In this document: one piece after another, positions 33,201 to 43,185 of the stretch
Numbering within the stretch: position 1 is the stretch's first letter
Layout of the letters: every line of letters starts with the position of its first letter
Source: Gadus chalcogrammus
Taxonomy: Eukaryota; Chordata; Actinopteri; Gadiformes; Gadidae
Assembly: GCF_026213295.1 (NCBI RefSeq)
Contig: NC_079414.1
Span: 15,348,607 to 15,412,606 of the forward strand
Length of the DNA: 64,000 nucleotides
Reading direction: 5' to 3'
Translations under genes and position numbers: made by a program
Notes under the pieces: model-generated
What the model was told of the DNA's origin: nothing
Database searches by the model: none
Seen by the model: only the letters and a program-made list of their open reading frames with translations

Positions 33201-36200
33201 TGCAAAACCCCTGCTGTCTTCATAAAGAGGTTGGTTCTCTCTCTGTTTTCCACATCTAAGGAGGAGAGGTGCTTCCTGGACACGTTGCAGAAGGTCTCCA
33301 CTGCGGATCGGTAAAAGGCAGGTGTCCTGGACCACAGTCCAACTGCATCAATCACAGACACACAGCGGACGTTTAACAGCTTTGGAAAACACAATGCAGT
33401 GCATTTGTTGTTCTTAATCAGTTATTTTTGTCTATTACCAAGGACTGCCACTCTGTCTGGGTGCAGAGAGAGCAAGGCATCAGCCACCCCCATAGAGAGC
33501 TGTTGGAGCTGCGGTACCTGCAGCAGCTCCACCAGCAGGTAGTAAACCCTCAGGCCTTCAAACCCGACCGGCTGCCCAGTCAACGAGGGCAGGAGACAGT
33601 CTCTGACGACGGTCTCCACCTAAAGCATCGTTCAGGACAAAGTCATTTACAGCGTTGTCAGTGTTTGACTCTGAACACGGAATGATACATTTTATTTTAT
33701 AAAGGTGGAGAGAGAGGCTGGTATCTTCACTAGATGTTGTTGTACCTCCTGTAGCACTTTAGCTTTTGTCGCTAGCTTGGCCAAAGCTGTGCTGAGAAGA
33801 ACCAAGTCCAAGCCAGAGCACGTGGCTGAGGTCTGGTAGTGCTTGTCATCGCTATTTGAAAAAGTTGACCATAAAATACAATTCCTATCTTGAATATCAT
33901 TGAACGATCAACTTGAAATTATATTTATGAAAGGAATTAAATCAAAAGATTTAAAATGCGTTACCTTCTGTCAAGAAAGCTGGCATTCAAGGAAGACGTG
34001 GAGGAGAATATATCCTTGATCTTTCTAGAAATTAATAAAAACTTCAGCAAAGGGCATATTAAATATATTGATCTAAACAAGTTTACGTTCATATCAGATA
34101 TCATAGTGTGATTGAAAGATATGGAGCTTACTTTCGGATTTGCTGCCATAATTTTGGTTTTTGACACTTTGAAAGCCAAAAATCAATGGTGTCCATATCC
34201 AGAGCTGTAACAATCCCCGGAAGATCCTTCTCAGGCTCCTGGAAGACATCCCCAAGTTAACTAACCAAGCATGTGGAATGTCTCCAAACGAATTAATACA
34301 AAATACATACACATACCTGACTGAGAGAACAAAGGGCCAAAGATTGGTTTCCTCCAGCAAATATTTGCTTTATACTACAGTCATCTCCTTCATGAAAAAG
34401 AACCACAACATACATGCATATGTAAATATATATATATATATATACATAAAGATAAAATAAAGAAGTCATAAAGTTGAATAGTATGATTATGAAAACATTA
34501 TGAAACATTGTTCCTGACGTCTAACTACTTAAAGTGTGCTGGCTGTGTGCCGTGAGTAGGGGTGTAACGGTACACAAAAGTATGGAAGTAAATCTGTGCC
34601 ATCGGATTTTGAAAATAAAAAGCCATTGAATTCTAAGCACTGAATATTTATGCATTGAAATAACGTATCTCGATTTTTGGCCTTTGAATTTAACTCAATA
34701 AATCATATCCAGCTTTATTTTTCAATGTTAAACAATTCAAAATCAAATATTCAACGTTAAAAAATTCAACGTAAAGTCCCCAAATTCAGCATGCCAAGTT
34801 CAGCTACAAAATTCAATCTCTGAAAATTCAGTGTTAACATCCGGGAACCCAAGGAAGAGCAATCAAACCTAGATGCTAGATCGCGGTCAAGCAAGGAGCG
34901 CGGGAATAAGATCGTCACTCGCTGGTTCTTTCTTTCTTGATACAAACGATAATCCTAAACAGCATTCTACACACAGCCTATAATAGGAAATGCTCAAAGG
35001 TAAATCAACGTCAGTAAACACTGACTGTAGCTTTTGATAACCATGTAGTCAAATAGTCATTTTCCGAAGGTTGACTAAAACAAGCGCTCTTTGCTAGAGG
35101 TCGGCAATACCCGCCGTCACGCAATGACGTCTGTTAGGAAGAGTGGAGTCCAATTCATTTTAAACAGTGCTGTCTTTTCCTATGTTCGAAAGGAAGCAGT
35201 TTTTCCTCTCTCCTTGACCCGATGACGTTTTCCACAAAGGTTAAGGAAAGGAGGCATAAAGGTGAGGAGATTTGACTATTCGTAGAGGCCCATGGAGTCG
35301 GATTATGGAGTAGGATACTTTGGCTAAACGGTCGGAAGCCTTTTCCGACTTCAAGTCATCGCAAAACAAGCCTTTTCGCCATATTAACGCTATGTACGCC
35401 ACATTTACGAACGGCGGTCCAACTCTGTAACCACACCGAAGTGCCTGTACTGTGACGGTTCGGTACAAGCACGTGTAGCGTTACACCCGGCCCGTGAGTG
35501 GTTGGGTCTTTGGGATTGTCGGTAGGCCTAATAAGAGAAGTTAATAATAAGTAAATACACAAATGCCGCTTTTCCACCACACATGTAGGTCGACTCGACT
35601 CGACTCGACTCGACACGACTCGACACGGTAGCAGCACGGGTCGTTTTCCACCGCAAATAGTACCTCCTGGACGTGGGCGGGGTCGGCTGCGCGAAAGGGC
35701 CGTGACGTATTTTTGTACGCAACGCAAACAACACCTACGCAACCCACACATGGACAGAACCCACATAACAACAATGGAGGACATCGATGCAATGGTATTA
35801 TTAGCTGGCATGTTGAAGAAGTTGAAGAAGTGGAATATGTTGGCTGCGGCCCTACTATGGCTGTTACCAGCATGGTTGTCATGTCGCTCTCGTGACTTCG
35901 TCACACTCTCTGGCCAATCAGTGGCCGGCCGTCTGCCGACGTCACCTTTTAGCATCGGCTCAGCTCGCTTGGAACCTTGAGCGAGGCGGTACTAAAAAAA
36001 GGAGCCACTTCAGGTACCAGATACCATGTTTTCGCGGTGGAAACGCCAAAAATGCGAGCTGAGTTGAGTCGAGTCGAGTCGAGTCGAGCTGGTACCATGC
36101 AGTGGAAAAGCGGCAAAAGAGAGGTATGGGCTGTCTAGCAGACAATATATTATAGGATTTGATTTTATTAACATTATTAAAATCGCTATTTTACATGATG

Positions 36201-38509
36201 TGTCCAGGTAAGTTTAAGATACAAGCTAGTTGAAATGTTTCACAGTGTGACTGTAACCCCAGAACCAAGGTAAACAAAACATGAAAATGCTTCCTGAAGC
36301 TCCTTTACCCTCAACTTAACCCTGAACTGCGTGACTTCCTACCATGAGGCAGCAGAACAGGCAGAGGCACCAAACAGTCTGTGGTGAGCCTGTTTCCAAG
36401 CTGGCCTTCTTCTCCACGACCAAATGAATAGATCTTCTTTGTTGGGCCTACTAATGCCATGGTGTGGTTGCTGCAGAAAATAAATAGTAAATATATCAAT
36501 GTTAAATAGATTATAATTAAATATGCGGATGATTCATATATACATAGATTCAGTCGAATAGTACACTGGCTGTAATCTTTGTCTTCCAGGCAAAAAGTAC
36601 TGGGTTCGATCCCCAACATCCACAACCTCAGCCCTGGGCATTCTTGAGCAAGATGACCACCCTCTACCTGCTCCTTAATGACTTAAGTCGCTGTAGGTCA
36701 CTTTGGATTGAAGCGTCTCCTAGTGAACAGTAGTGAAAAGATGAAGACAGAGTACCTGCCACAGGAGACCTGGGTGACCGCTGCGCCCCAGAGTTCAGCC
36801 ACCACACGAGGGGTCCGCTCATTCAGCAGAGAGTTGTGTCCCAGCTGCCCACAGCCACCGCTGCCAAAGGTCAACACCACGCCTCCCTAAAGGAACACAC
36901 AAGGAAATACACACTCAGCCTTTTTTATCTTTAGGGTTATTTTTGTATTGAGTTCACTAAAGTGACTATGGAAATTAGATGAAATTGAGATTACATTGAT
37001 TGAGTGTTTTCTTTAGACATGGCTAAATGCAGTCATTACGAGAAGAATATTTGAATATAGCTACCTTTGTCAGAACAGCAGTGTGTCTTGCACCACAAGA
37101 AATGGAAACAGTCTTCTTAAGGTTGAGACGCTCAACTGTCACTGGAGTAGATCTGTCTGAAGACATGAATTGAAATACAAATTCACACATTCAAAAGATC
37201 TCCCAAGTTTAGTTCACATAATCTCCAGGATAACAGTATGTGACCAGATGAAGTGTAAGAGAAATAAATAACATTAAGATATAAACTGTGTAATGTCTAG
37301 GCTGAATTGGGATTAAAGGCCAATCATTGTGTTACCAAGTGAGCAGATCAACACCTGATCGGCTCTCAGGAAACAAGCAACTAATGGTCCTATCATCCTC
37401 AGCCTTATCATGAAACTAAATAGTTTATTCAGTCAGAATCTCCTGACTAAAGAGAACATTCCCACAGGCCTTATACCTGTCGTGTCTCCAAGACCCAGTT
37501 GACCGGCGTCATTCTGCCCCCAGCCGAATACGGTTCCAGAGACAGACAAGGCCAGAGTGTGGGCTCCCCCAGCGGTGACCTGGACTAGGGGTACCCCTGA
37601 CAGGGCTGCCACTGGTGTAGGGGACGGGACGACAGAGGTCTCTGGGAGGGTGAGACCCAGTTGTCCCCGAGTGTTGCTGCCCCAAGACAATGCTTGTCCA
37701 TCTGAAAGCAATATGTATAGGCAACAGTATCATGAAAAATAGTTTCCATTGTTGTATGCCTAACAATAGTAGGCTAAATCCAGTAGGATATAGACCTATA
37801 GCCTACCTTCAGTTAAAACGATGGAATGTTGGTCTCCACATGCGACCTGAATGATCCTTTTTTTAAGGACGTTTTTGAGCGATCTAAATCACAGTGAAAC
37901 AAGGAAACATAGTTGTTGAATAGTTTTAAAACGCGGTAGACAAACCTTTCCCATATTATGACAACAATGACGACTAAGACATCACCTTGGAATGGCAGAT
38001 GCACTGAGTTCCACATAGAGGACAGAGCCATCCCGGGACAGCAGGAGAAGACTAGAGTCCCCTGAACTTGAAGCTACAACGTGTTTGCACTTGACACTCG
38101 CTAGAAAAAATAAATATAGTCAGGAGCAGGGACATGTCCAGGAAAACAGTTGTGTTGTTTATGCAAATAGTTGTATAGTCCTAGTTGTTGTTTGTGGACG
38201 GATTGTTAAATGCAATAGGGCTATTTCTCATAACGCTGTACAATTTTTGTCACTTATATCCAGATAGACAACTTTGTGCTAAAATTACTCACTGGTTTCA
38301 CCGAATGTCCCATTTCCATCTTGGTCCCTTTGCCGCCGAAGAAAGTATGAAGATCCATCACTTTTGGTAAACGTTACCGTTGAATTAGTGGCAGAGAAAC
38401 TCGTTATTATCGGTTTGGTCGATGGTACGAACTGAAAGTCTTTCTCTGAGTCTCGGTTTTCTGCCAAATCATTCGGCCTCGCTAAATTAATTTCTCCCCA
38501 TGAAAACAT
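24293..38509 (-). CDS. HERC5/HERC6-type small HERC E3 ligase, tandem copy A, complete, 24 coding exons
   Basis: Exons 5' to 3': 38509-38293, 38100-37986, 37883-37807, 37701-37477, 37156-37065, 36886-36756, 36470-36343, 34384-34317, 34238-34132, 34024-33965, 33851-33746, 33619-33439, 33342-33188, 32689-32615, 31930-31823, 31486-31397, 31055-30948, 30593-30453, 30256-30090, 28944-28875, 28788-28727, 26655-26472, 24759-24660, 24507-24293. Phases join to 2982 nt (993 codons plus stop). It starts MFSWGE. The first two RCC1 blades are degenerate, then canonical GQLG/CG-x-x-H blades follow (about residues 110-340), a linker, and a HECT domain (about 645-993). The HECT start motif is DGLDDGGVSLEFF and the catalytic Cys961 sits in ETCFWILNLP. 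The intron pattern mirrors herc3, with one extra intron in the linker. In mammals HERC5 is the main ISG15 ligase and HERC6 a related one; a similar antiviral role is inferred here. The upstream ISRE supports interferon control. It could equally be named HERC3/4-like by similarity tools. Confidence 0.9.
24939..26206. mobile_element. hAT-like non-autonomous transposon in a copy A intron
   Basis: It begins CAGTGATGGGCAGTAACGCG and ends ACTTGACCAACACTG, with inner repeats built from AGTAAC/GTTACT blocks at both ends. The flanking 8-bp direct repeats GTTGGGAG (24931-24938 and 26207-26214) are perfect, as expected for hAT insertion. An uninterrupted relative of the flanking sequence lies at about 24019-24090. 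The homologous intron in copy B (44638-44764) is only 127 bp. Confidence 0.85.
27427..28649 (-). mobile_element. hAT transposon with decayed transposase, in a copy A intron
   Basis: Terminal repeats CAGTGGTTAATTTG (left) and CAAATTAAGCACTG (right) match with one difference. Flanks CTTAGGAG (27419-27426) and TTTAGGAG (28650-28657) form an 8-bp target duplication with one change. On the minus strand about 28105-28296 encodes a fragment resembling the hAT transposase segment before the catalytic core (VPCRQTRTVRLEKMYSEAA, then AENVAITT). The frame breaks soon after, so it is inactive. Confidence 0.7.
29156..30026. mobile_element. hAT-like non-autonomous element in a copy A intron, itself interrupted
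   Basis: It starts CAGGGGTACTCAAGTAG and ends CTACTTGAGTATGACTG, imperfect terminal repeats. The 8-bp flank GTATAGAG is perfect at 29148-29155 and 30027-30034. GC-rich GGGCCACAAAAGGCCCGCG near the right end is typical of this group. It is interrupted by another inverted-repeat element at 29239-29756. Confidence 0.8.
29239..29756. mobile_element. Inverted-repeat DNA transposon nested in the 29156-30026 element
   Basis: The left end reads AGGCCGATATATGCTCTGTT and the right end is its imperfect inverse, ending AAACGACCCTAAATCGGCCT. The similarity continues inward through GTTTTAGACG and CGTAAGCACGTAA. TGACTG flanks both sides (29233-29238, 29757-29762). No coding capacity is seen. Class uncertain. 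Confidence 0.65.
34558..35491. mobile_element. hAT-like element (GGGGTGTAACG ends) in a copy A intron
   Basis: The left end is AGGGGTGTAACGGTACAC and the right end is GTAGCGTTACACCCGG, inverted. The flank CCGTGAGT repeats at 34550-34557 and 35492-35499. Copy B has the single uninterrupted TGTGCCGTGAGTGGTTGGGT (50703-50722), so the insertion is specific to copy A or was lost from copy B. Confidence 0.8.
35564..36115. mobile_element. MITE with TGCCGCTTTTCCAC terminal repeats (Harbinger-like) in a copy A intron
   Basis: Ends TGCCGCTTTTCCACCACA and TGCAGTGGAAAAGCGGCA are inverted, each followed inward by a run of CGACT/GAGTC units. The flank is AAA on both sides (35561-35563, 36116-36118). Copy B shows the empty site AATACACAAAGAGTGG near 50764-50779. 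The 3-bp duplication suggests PIF/Harbinger, but superfamily is not proven. Confidence 0.8.
36551..36722 (+). mobile_element. tRNA-derived SINE in copy A intron 6
   Basis: A tRNA-like B box (GGGTTCGATCCCC, 36602-36614) is followed by the conserved teleost SINE core (TTGAGCAAGATG, then AAGTCGCTGTAGGTCACTTTGG). It sits just below exon 36886-36756, in antisense to the gene. Copy B has the same insertion with its tRNA-like half deleted (about 51180-51296), so it predates the A/B duplication. Confidence 0.7.
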
Positions 38510-38611
38510 TATTGCTTTCCAGATGTTTCCACCATGACAGTGACCTAAAATGTAAACGCCCAGCTCAACTCACAATAGCCAAGCTCAACTCAAAGCGTCC
38601 CAGCAGGAATC

Positions 38612-38623
38612 GAAACTGAAACT
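38612..38623 (-). promoter_or_regulatory. ISRE upstream of HERC5/6-type copy A
   Basis: GAAACTGAAACT on the plus strand is the reverse complement of AGTTTCAGTTTC, a perfect interferon-stimulated response element bound by ISGF3/IRFs. It sits 103 bp upstream of the ATG at 38509. A further IRF half-site (TTGAAACT) lies about 25 bp farther upstream. The equivalent element in copy B is at 55617-55628. Confidence 0.8.
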
Positions 38624-39299
38624 GAATATTATCTTTTTTTCTGAATTGAAACTCTAGAATGACGACACATCCGCATGCAGCCCTTACAAAGCTTAATTTC
38701 AATTGTATTGTAAATTGTATATATGTAACAAAAATATATAAAAGTGCAATTTGTGTTTGCGATATAATTTGTGTTAGTGTTGCTTTTGATGAATGGCTCA
38801 ACAATAATAAGAGAGTGAAAGACTTATCCCCATTCTGCGACCCACCGAAATGTGTGACCCCAGGGTGCGCTGTTGCATATTTTCTGCAGTATGCACGAGT
38901 TTGAAGCGTAAACGGGCATGACAAAGACATACATAAAGGTGCTTAATAAATACATTTCATTGAGTTGATTAGCGCTCTACAGACCCATACAATGGATAGG
39001 GCGTTTAGTACGGTCCTTCACCGTTGCTTCTTTACCCATAAAAAGCTACAGTCAGTGTTAAATTACGCTGATATATTTACCTTTGAGCATTTCCTATTAT
39101 AGGCTACTGTGTATTATCCCCTTTCGCACGTTGGATTTGCAACTCGCGATTGCGCAGTGCAAAACGACATTTAAAAGAAATTGCAATTTTGAGTGTGCTG
39201 GTGGATGTTTCTGTGGGTGGATCATGGGGTGGATGCCTGCAGCGGATGTTCGTGTGGATGGATGTCTGCAGCCAGACCCCTCTCATCCCCTTAGGGTGG

Positions 39300-39965
39300 C
39301 CTGTTCCTGAAATTGGGATTATTGATAAACATTTAAAATTAAGTGCTGCTTTGAGTTTTCATGACTACTTGGAAGGGGTCCCTGATGCTGCTTTTCTTAA
39401 GGGGAATTAAAGAAACCCAAGTCAATCCCTTCAAGGTCCTGATAAACAGGAGTTGCTATTACAAAGCCCCGCATAAAACAAATTAACAAGATGACTTCAG
39501 TGGGAAGTAGAAGCGTCACTCCTCAATTTACTTGAGTCAGAATTATTTTATTTCCCAGGTATATTTGCAAATACAGTGAAAAGTTAAATGCATTAATTGT
39601 GAAAAGCATGTGTTGTAAAATGTAATTTGTTAAAAATTATAGTTAATTCAACAGAAACTCTTTTGCTAAGACATTAGCCTTTGACCAGTACAGTTGCATA
39701 GAAAGTCACTCAAAAAGTAAATCTTATTAATCTATTAACCTCGTAGTCAATACATTTTTACATTCTGATAGTAATCAAAGCAGCAACATTATTTAATACA
39801 TTTCCAACATATAATCACATACTGTAAAATTGAAAATGAATACTATGACTAGTCTGTTGTTAATGCAGGCCTTTGGCGATCATATTAATAAGGCGTTTAC
39901 TTATTCATGATGACTTCTTCATAACATTATTAATTCATGGTTCTTGGTTTACCAAGAACAATGCA
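39300..39965. repeat. Duplicated intergenic block 5' of copy A
   Basis: Matches DNA 5' of copy B (about 56170-57440, continuing at 57790). Shared strings include CTGTTCCTGAA, TTCTTAAGGGGAA, CCAGGTATATTTGCA, GTGAAAAGTTAAA and TTAATGCAGGCC. This shows the tandem unit includes flanking DNA. No gene seen in it. Confidence 0.7.
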
Positions 39966-40002
39966 GTGTTACCTGTGTAAATACAATAACATAATCATGC
40001 AA

Positions 40003-40061
40003 TTAGACAGTGTTCTGCCTGAACGCGTTCATTGAACGCGTTCAGGCAGAACACTGTCTAA
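40003..40061. repeat. Perfect palindrome, 29-bp arms with a 1-nt centre
   Basis: Left arm 40003-40031 and right arm 40033-40061 are exact inverse complements (TTAGACAGTGTTCTGCC at the outer edge, GAACGCGTTCA inside). It lies at the edge of hAT-like GTTCA-rich DNA, so it may be two transposon ends fused head to head. Confidence 0.85.
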
Positions 40062-40337
40062 CTCGAACTCGGTCTAACACTGTCTAATGAACTCGGTCAT
40101 ATTTTGGGCGAACGTGAACCATCGGACTGTATTACTGCCTGATGAACGTTACTGTGAACTCGTTCATTCTGGGGTCTGTGAACGGCCCGCTCACGTGGTT
40201 TAACTTCGTTCAATAGGCGGGTTATTTGTTTATCAACACGGCGGATGCGCACGCAGAACGCCGTCTTGTTTGACCGGTTGCCATGGTTATATCCGTGTGG
40301 TTAATTTGCAGTCGCGGTGAGTCAGCTTACTGTTACA

Positions 40338-40815
40338 TTAAACTGTAATCAGAAAACACGGTTATATGCTATAGACCCTATAGTATCTGTTGTATAAAGG
40401 CTGGGACGAATTTCAAATTATAAATATGTACACTTTATGTTGAAAGTATAGACGTCACGATACCAATTGAAACTAATGGCGCAGTGATTATTCTTCAAAA
40501 CGAGAGCTGTTAAATTGTTAAAAATGAATTAAACTGTAATCAGACAACACGGTTTTATGCTATAGACCCTAGAGTATCTGTCGTATAAAGGCTGGGACGA
40601 ATTTCAAATTATAAATATGTACACTTTATGCTGAAAGTATATACGTCACGATTCCAATTGAAACTAATGGCGCGGTTTACTATTCTTCAAAACGAGAGCT
40701 GTTAAATTGTTAAAAATGAATTAAACTGTAATCAGACAACACGGTTATATGCTATAGACCCTAGAGTATCTGTGGTATAAAGGCTGAGACGAATTTCGAA
40801 TTATAATTATGTACA
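40338..40815 (+). repeat. Tandem repeat, about 191-192 bp unit, two and a half copies
   Basis: Units start at 40338, 40529 and 40721 with TTAAACTGTAATCAG. Copies share CACGGTT(A/T)TATGCTATAGACCCTA and ACGAGAGCTGTTAAATTG with few changes. Short satellite inside a transposon-rich block. Confidence 0.85.
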
Positions 40816-40875
40816 ATCCATAACGTTAGCTCTCTGGCTCATAGCTCAGCCACTAGAATACCTCCTAGAATCATT

Positions 40876-40967
40876 GCTTGTTGGCCGGAAACGGAAAGGG
40901 CTAGAACCGAGCGAAAAGACTATAACCAAACGTGAACACCCCCCCTTTCCGTTTCCGGCCAACGAGC
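40876..40967. repeat. Inverted repeat with 21-bp perfect arms
   Basis: GTTGGCCGGAAACGGAAAGG at 40880 onward is mirrored at 40943-40963; the pairing extends outward with one mismatch. Loop of about 42 nt. Adjacent to the transposon at 40977. Confidence 0.75.
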
Positions 40968-40976
40968 TAAGAGTCT

Positions 40977-41815
40977 AAAGGTACGGCCACACCAACCGCG
41001 TTACTCGCGTAAGACGCGTATAAAATCGGCAATTTTTCCATAGGGAACCATTGGTTTACGCGCGTATGAGCTGCGTAGATGCGTTACATGCGCTAAAGCA
41101 ACATTTTAGCCGCGTTAGCTGCGTATGAGCTGCGTATATACGCACCTAACGCACCTACGCGCCTATGCCCGGAGTTCAAAAAATTTAACTTTCAACGCTC
41201 CAACGCGTGATGCTTAGCCGCGATAGCCAATCAGCGTGGAGCTTGACCCGACGTCACTGGCAGAGAGTAGTGACGCTTGCACAGAAGCATACGGCCGACA
41301 TCTTTCTTTATTCTGGGTGGAAATAGTAACATAGTTACGCCATTAAATGCGTTTATGTAAACATTTTTAGCGAGAAATGTGCATTTTACTTTCATAATGT
41401 TCGCTCGGTGAATGTGAAGGATGTTTGGTTTGATAGTTATGACAAAGAGGGAACGCTCCATTCACTTGCATGGACAGCGTCTCTGGTTGCTATGCAACCT
41501 CAACGTCTTGGCGGACTATATCTCTGCTGATCAACACTACGAATGCAGGAAACACACCAGACACACTATGTGAAGTTATTTAACCCAATTATTGTTATTT
41601 ATATCCGAGATTATTTAATCTAACCCGATCTAAGCTCTATCATGCACCCAAACACGGCGGCGTTTGGGTTTCCTTCCTCGGACTCCTAAATCCAGCGCAG
41701 CCACAGGCGCGTAGCTGCGTAGGACCTTTTTTGACACAAAATGGTCAAGCAACATTTTAGCTGCGTTACGCGCGTAAATCTTACGCGGGTTACGCGTTTG
41801 GTGTGTTCGTACCTT
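40977..41815. mobile_element. Non-autonomous DNA transposon with 8-bp target duplication, between copies A and B
   Basis: The ends read AAGGTACGGCCACACCAACC and CGTTTGGTGTGTTCGTACCTT, inverted for about 34 bp with a few changes. Perfect 8-bp flanks AAGAGTCT at 40969-40976 and 41816-41823. Both sub-terminal regions are rich in GCGTTACGCG-like motifs. No ORF. hAT or P-like by duplication length; family not recognised. Confidence 0.75.
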
Positions 41816-41949
41816 AAGAGTCTTCCAACCGAAATCAATGGGATTTACAAAAGGCGCTAAATGTGCAATAAAACACGATAGAAACAGTATTTCACTACGA
41901 TACTTGATTCAACCACTCTATTTTAACCTAGACAAAGCACAAAGGAGGC

Positions 41950-42155
41950 TCAATGTTCAAAATACTGGAAAAAACATCATAGCTCACAGCAACATATTGA
42001 AAAAAAGAACTAAGAACTACGTAGTTCATTTTTTGGAACCGTGAACTTAGTTAGAAATTATGAATTATGAGCGTTTAACTGAACTAGTTCATTTTAAAAT
42101 TTGTGAACTGAACATTGAACTAGTTCACGTAGAAAGTGAACTTTCCCAACACTGC
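41950..42155. mobile_element. Right end of a decayed hAT-like element (GTTCA-rich, CCCAACACTG terminus)
   Basis: TGAACTAGTTCATTTT, TTGAACTAGTTCACGTAG and the terminus TTTCCCAACACTG are typical of a common teleost hAT-like group. The related GAACTCGTTCA-type sequence at 40060-40200 and the palindrome at 40003-40061 may be its left part. A matching 8-bp flank was not found on the left, so the borders of the composite are uncertain. Confidence 0.5.
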
Positions 42156-42411
42156 ACGGCATTACATAAAACTGCAAGTAGCTTATTTTTCTTCTCGAAC
42201 GAAGCCATTAAACTTTAAGCTTTACGTCTATCTGTTAATGATCATTATTGTTGGTTGTTAGCTTAGCACATACCAGCCCCCTCAGTGTTTCCCCTATATA
42301 CATGATGAATTTGATGTTTGGTTTTTTTGTTTGGTTTTTGCATGATGAATTTCATGAATTTCTTTTTTTAACGAGAGAAGAGGAGAGCTTCAGCTTATCT
42401 CTTTAAAATAC

Positions 42412-42938
42412 TGTCACGATCCTACTGTTGGGTAATGTTATGTTGGTGGGTAACTGGTTGTCGTGCTAACTTTGGGAGTGGCTCCCTTGATTGGCCTTGA
42501 TTATGGTCACCTGAGGGATCCACGATGGCGGACAGAAGCAAGATGGTGTCTGGATAGACAGCATGATGCCCAGACTTTGTTGCACTCAGAAACCATACGA
42601 TTTTGTAAAACCTATTTGCCCATATACAAGGACAGTACCAGGATTAGGGATTCCTACAGGGAACGTGGCCACTCCTTTGTCGTGTATGCCTGTCAAGTGT
42701 TCGTCTATGTTATATGTCACACAATAACCCAACGGGACAGGCTACCGTTTACCCCAACGCTTGGGCTATCCCTCAACAAGAGAGAGAAGGACCAGAGCTC
42801 GCCAGGAATCAACCCAGGTGAGTCACTGCACACGTGGCCGGAAGCTAGTTGCCTGCCAGCTGTGGTTTGTTACCACTCATGTGTCTCGACTCCTGCCCAG
42901 ACAGAGAGCCGTTTTGAATATCCAGTAGGGTCGTGACA
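42412..42938. mobile_element. TG...CA element (solo LTR or MITE) with 4-bp target duplication
   Basis: It begins TGTCACGATCCTACTG and ends CAGTAGGGTCGTGACA, inverted with one mismatch. ATAC flanks both sides (42408-42411, 42939-42942). The neighbouring repeat unit at 43063-43180 keeps the uninterrupted form CTCTTTAAAAAACGAATGTT. A solo LTR would explain TG/CA; the 16-bp inversion is long for one. The open frame inside (42463-42936) is not a recognised protein. Confidence 0.6.
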
Positions 42939-43062
42939 ATACGAATGTTCGATTATTTTGCGCTACCCAAAATAAAATAACATTCTGTGCGCTACGGACG
43001 CTGGATATGCGCTTCATATCCAGGTCAATTCACACACTTTTGAGTAAAGCATATAAACGGAG

Positions 43063-43185
43063 AGGAGAGCAGAGCTCCGCCTTATCTCTTTAAAAAACGA
43101 ATGTTATTTTGCCCTACGGAAGCTTCATATCAAGGTCAATTCACACACCTGAGAGTAAAGCATATGAACGGAGAGGAACTTCCGT
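43063..43185 (+). repeat. Second unit of a tandem repeat whose first unit is interrupted
   Basis: Matches 42371-42411 joined to 42939-43062 (GAGAGC...CTTATCTCTTTAAAA, ACGAATGTT, CTTCATATC-AAGGTCAATTCACACA, GAGTAAAGCATAT). It supplies the empty-site reference for the element at 42412-42938. Confidence 0.6.

Noticed and set aside
33188..33377. Acceptor at the start of LLNVRC (about 33377) for the copy A linker exon
   Set aside because: Using it would put an in-frame stop in the exon given the preceding phase. The acceptor ending GATGCAG at 33343 keeps the frame and matches copy B.
35356..35955. 199-codon minus-strand open frame
   Set aside because: It runs across the junction of two adjacent transposons and contains Arg/Ser runs derived from the CGACT repeats.
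36306..36343. Extension of the copy A exon 7 through GRKSRSSG
   Set aside because: The donor CTCATG|GTAGGAAG gives the phase needed for the next exon and is identical in copy B; reading farther does not offer a phase-compatible donor.
42463..42936. 157-codon plus-strand open frame
   Set aside because: It lies wholly inside the 527-bp TG...CA transposon and matches no protein I recognise.
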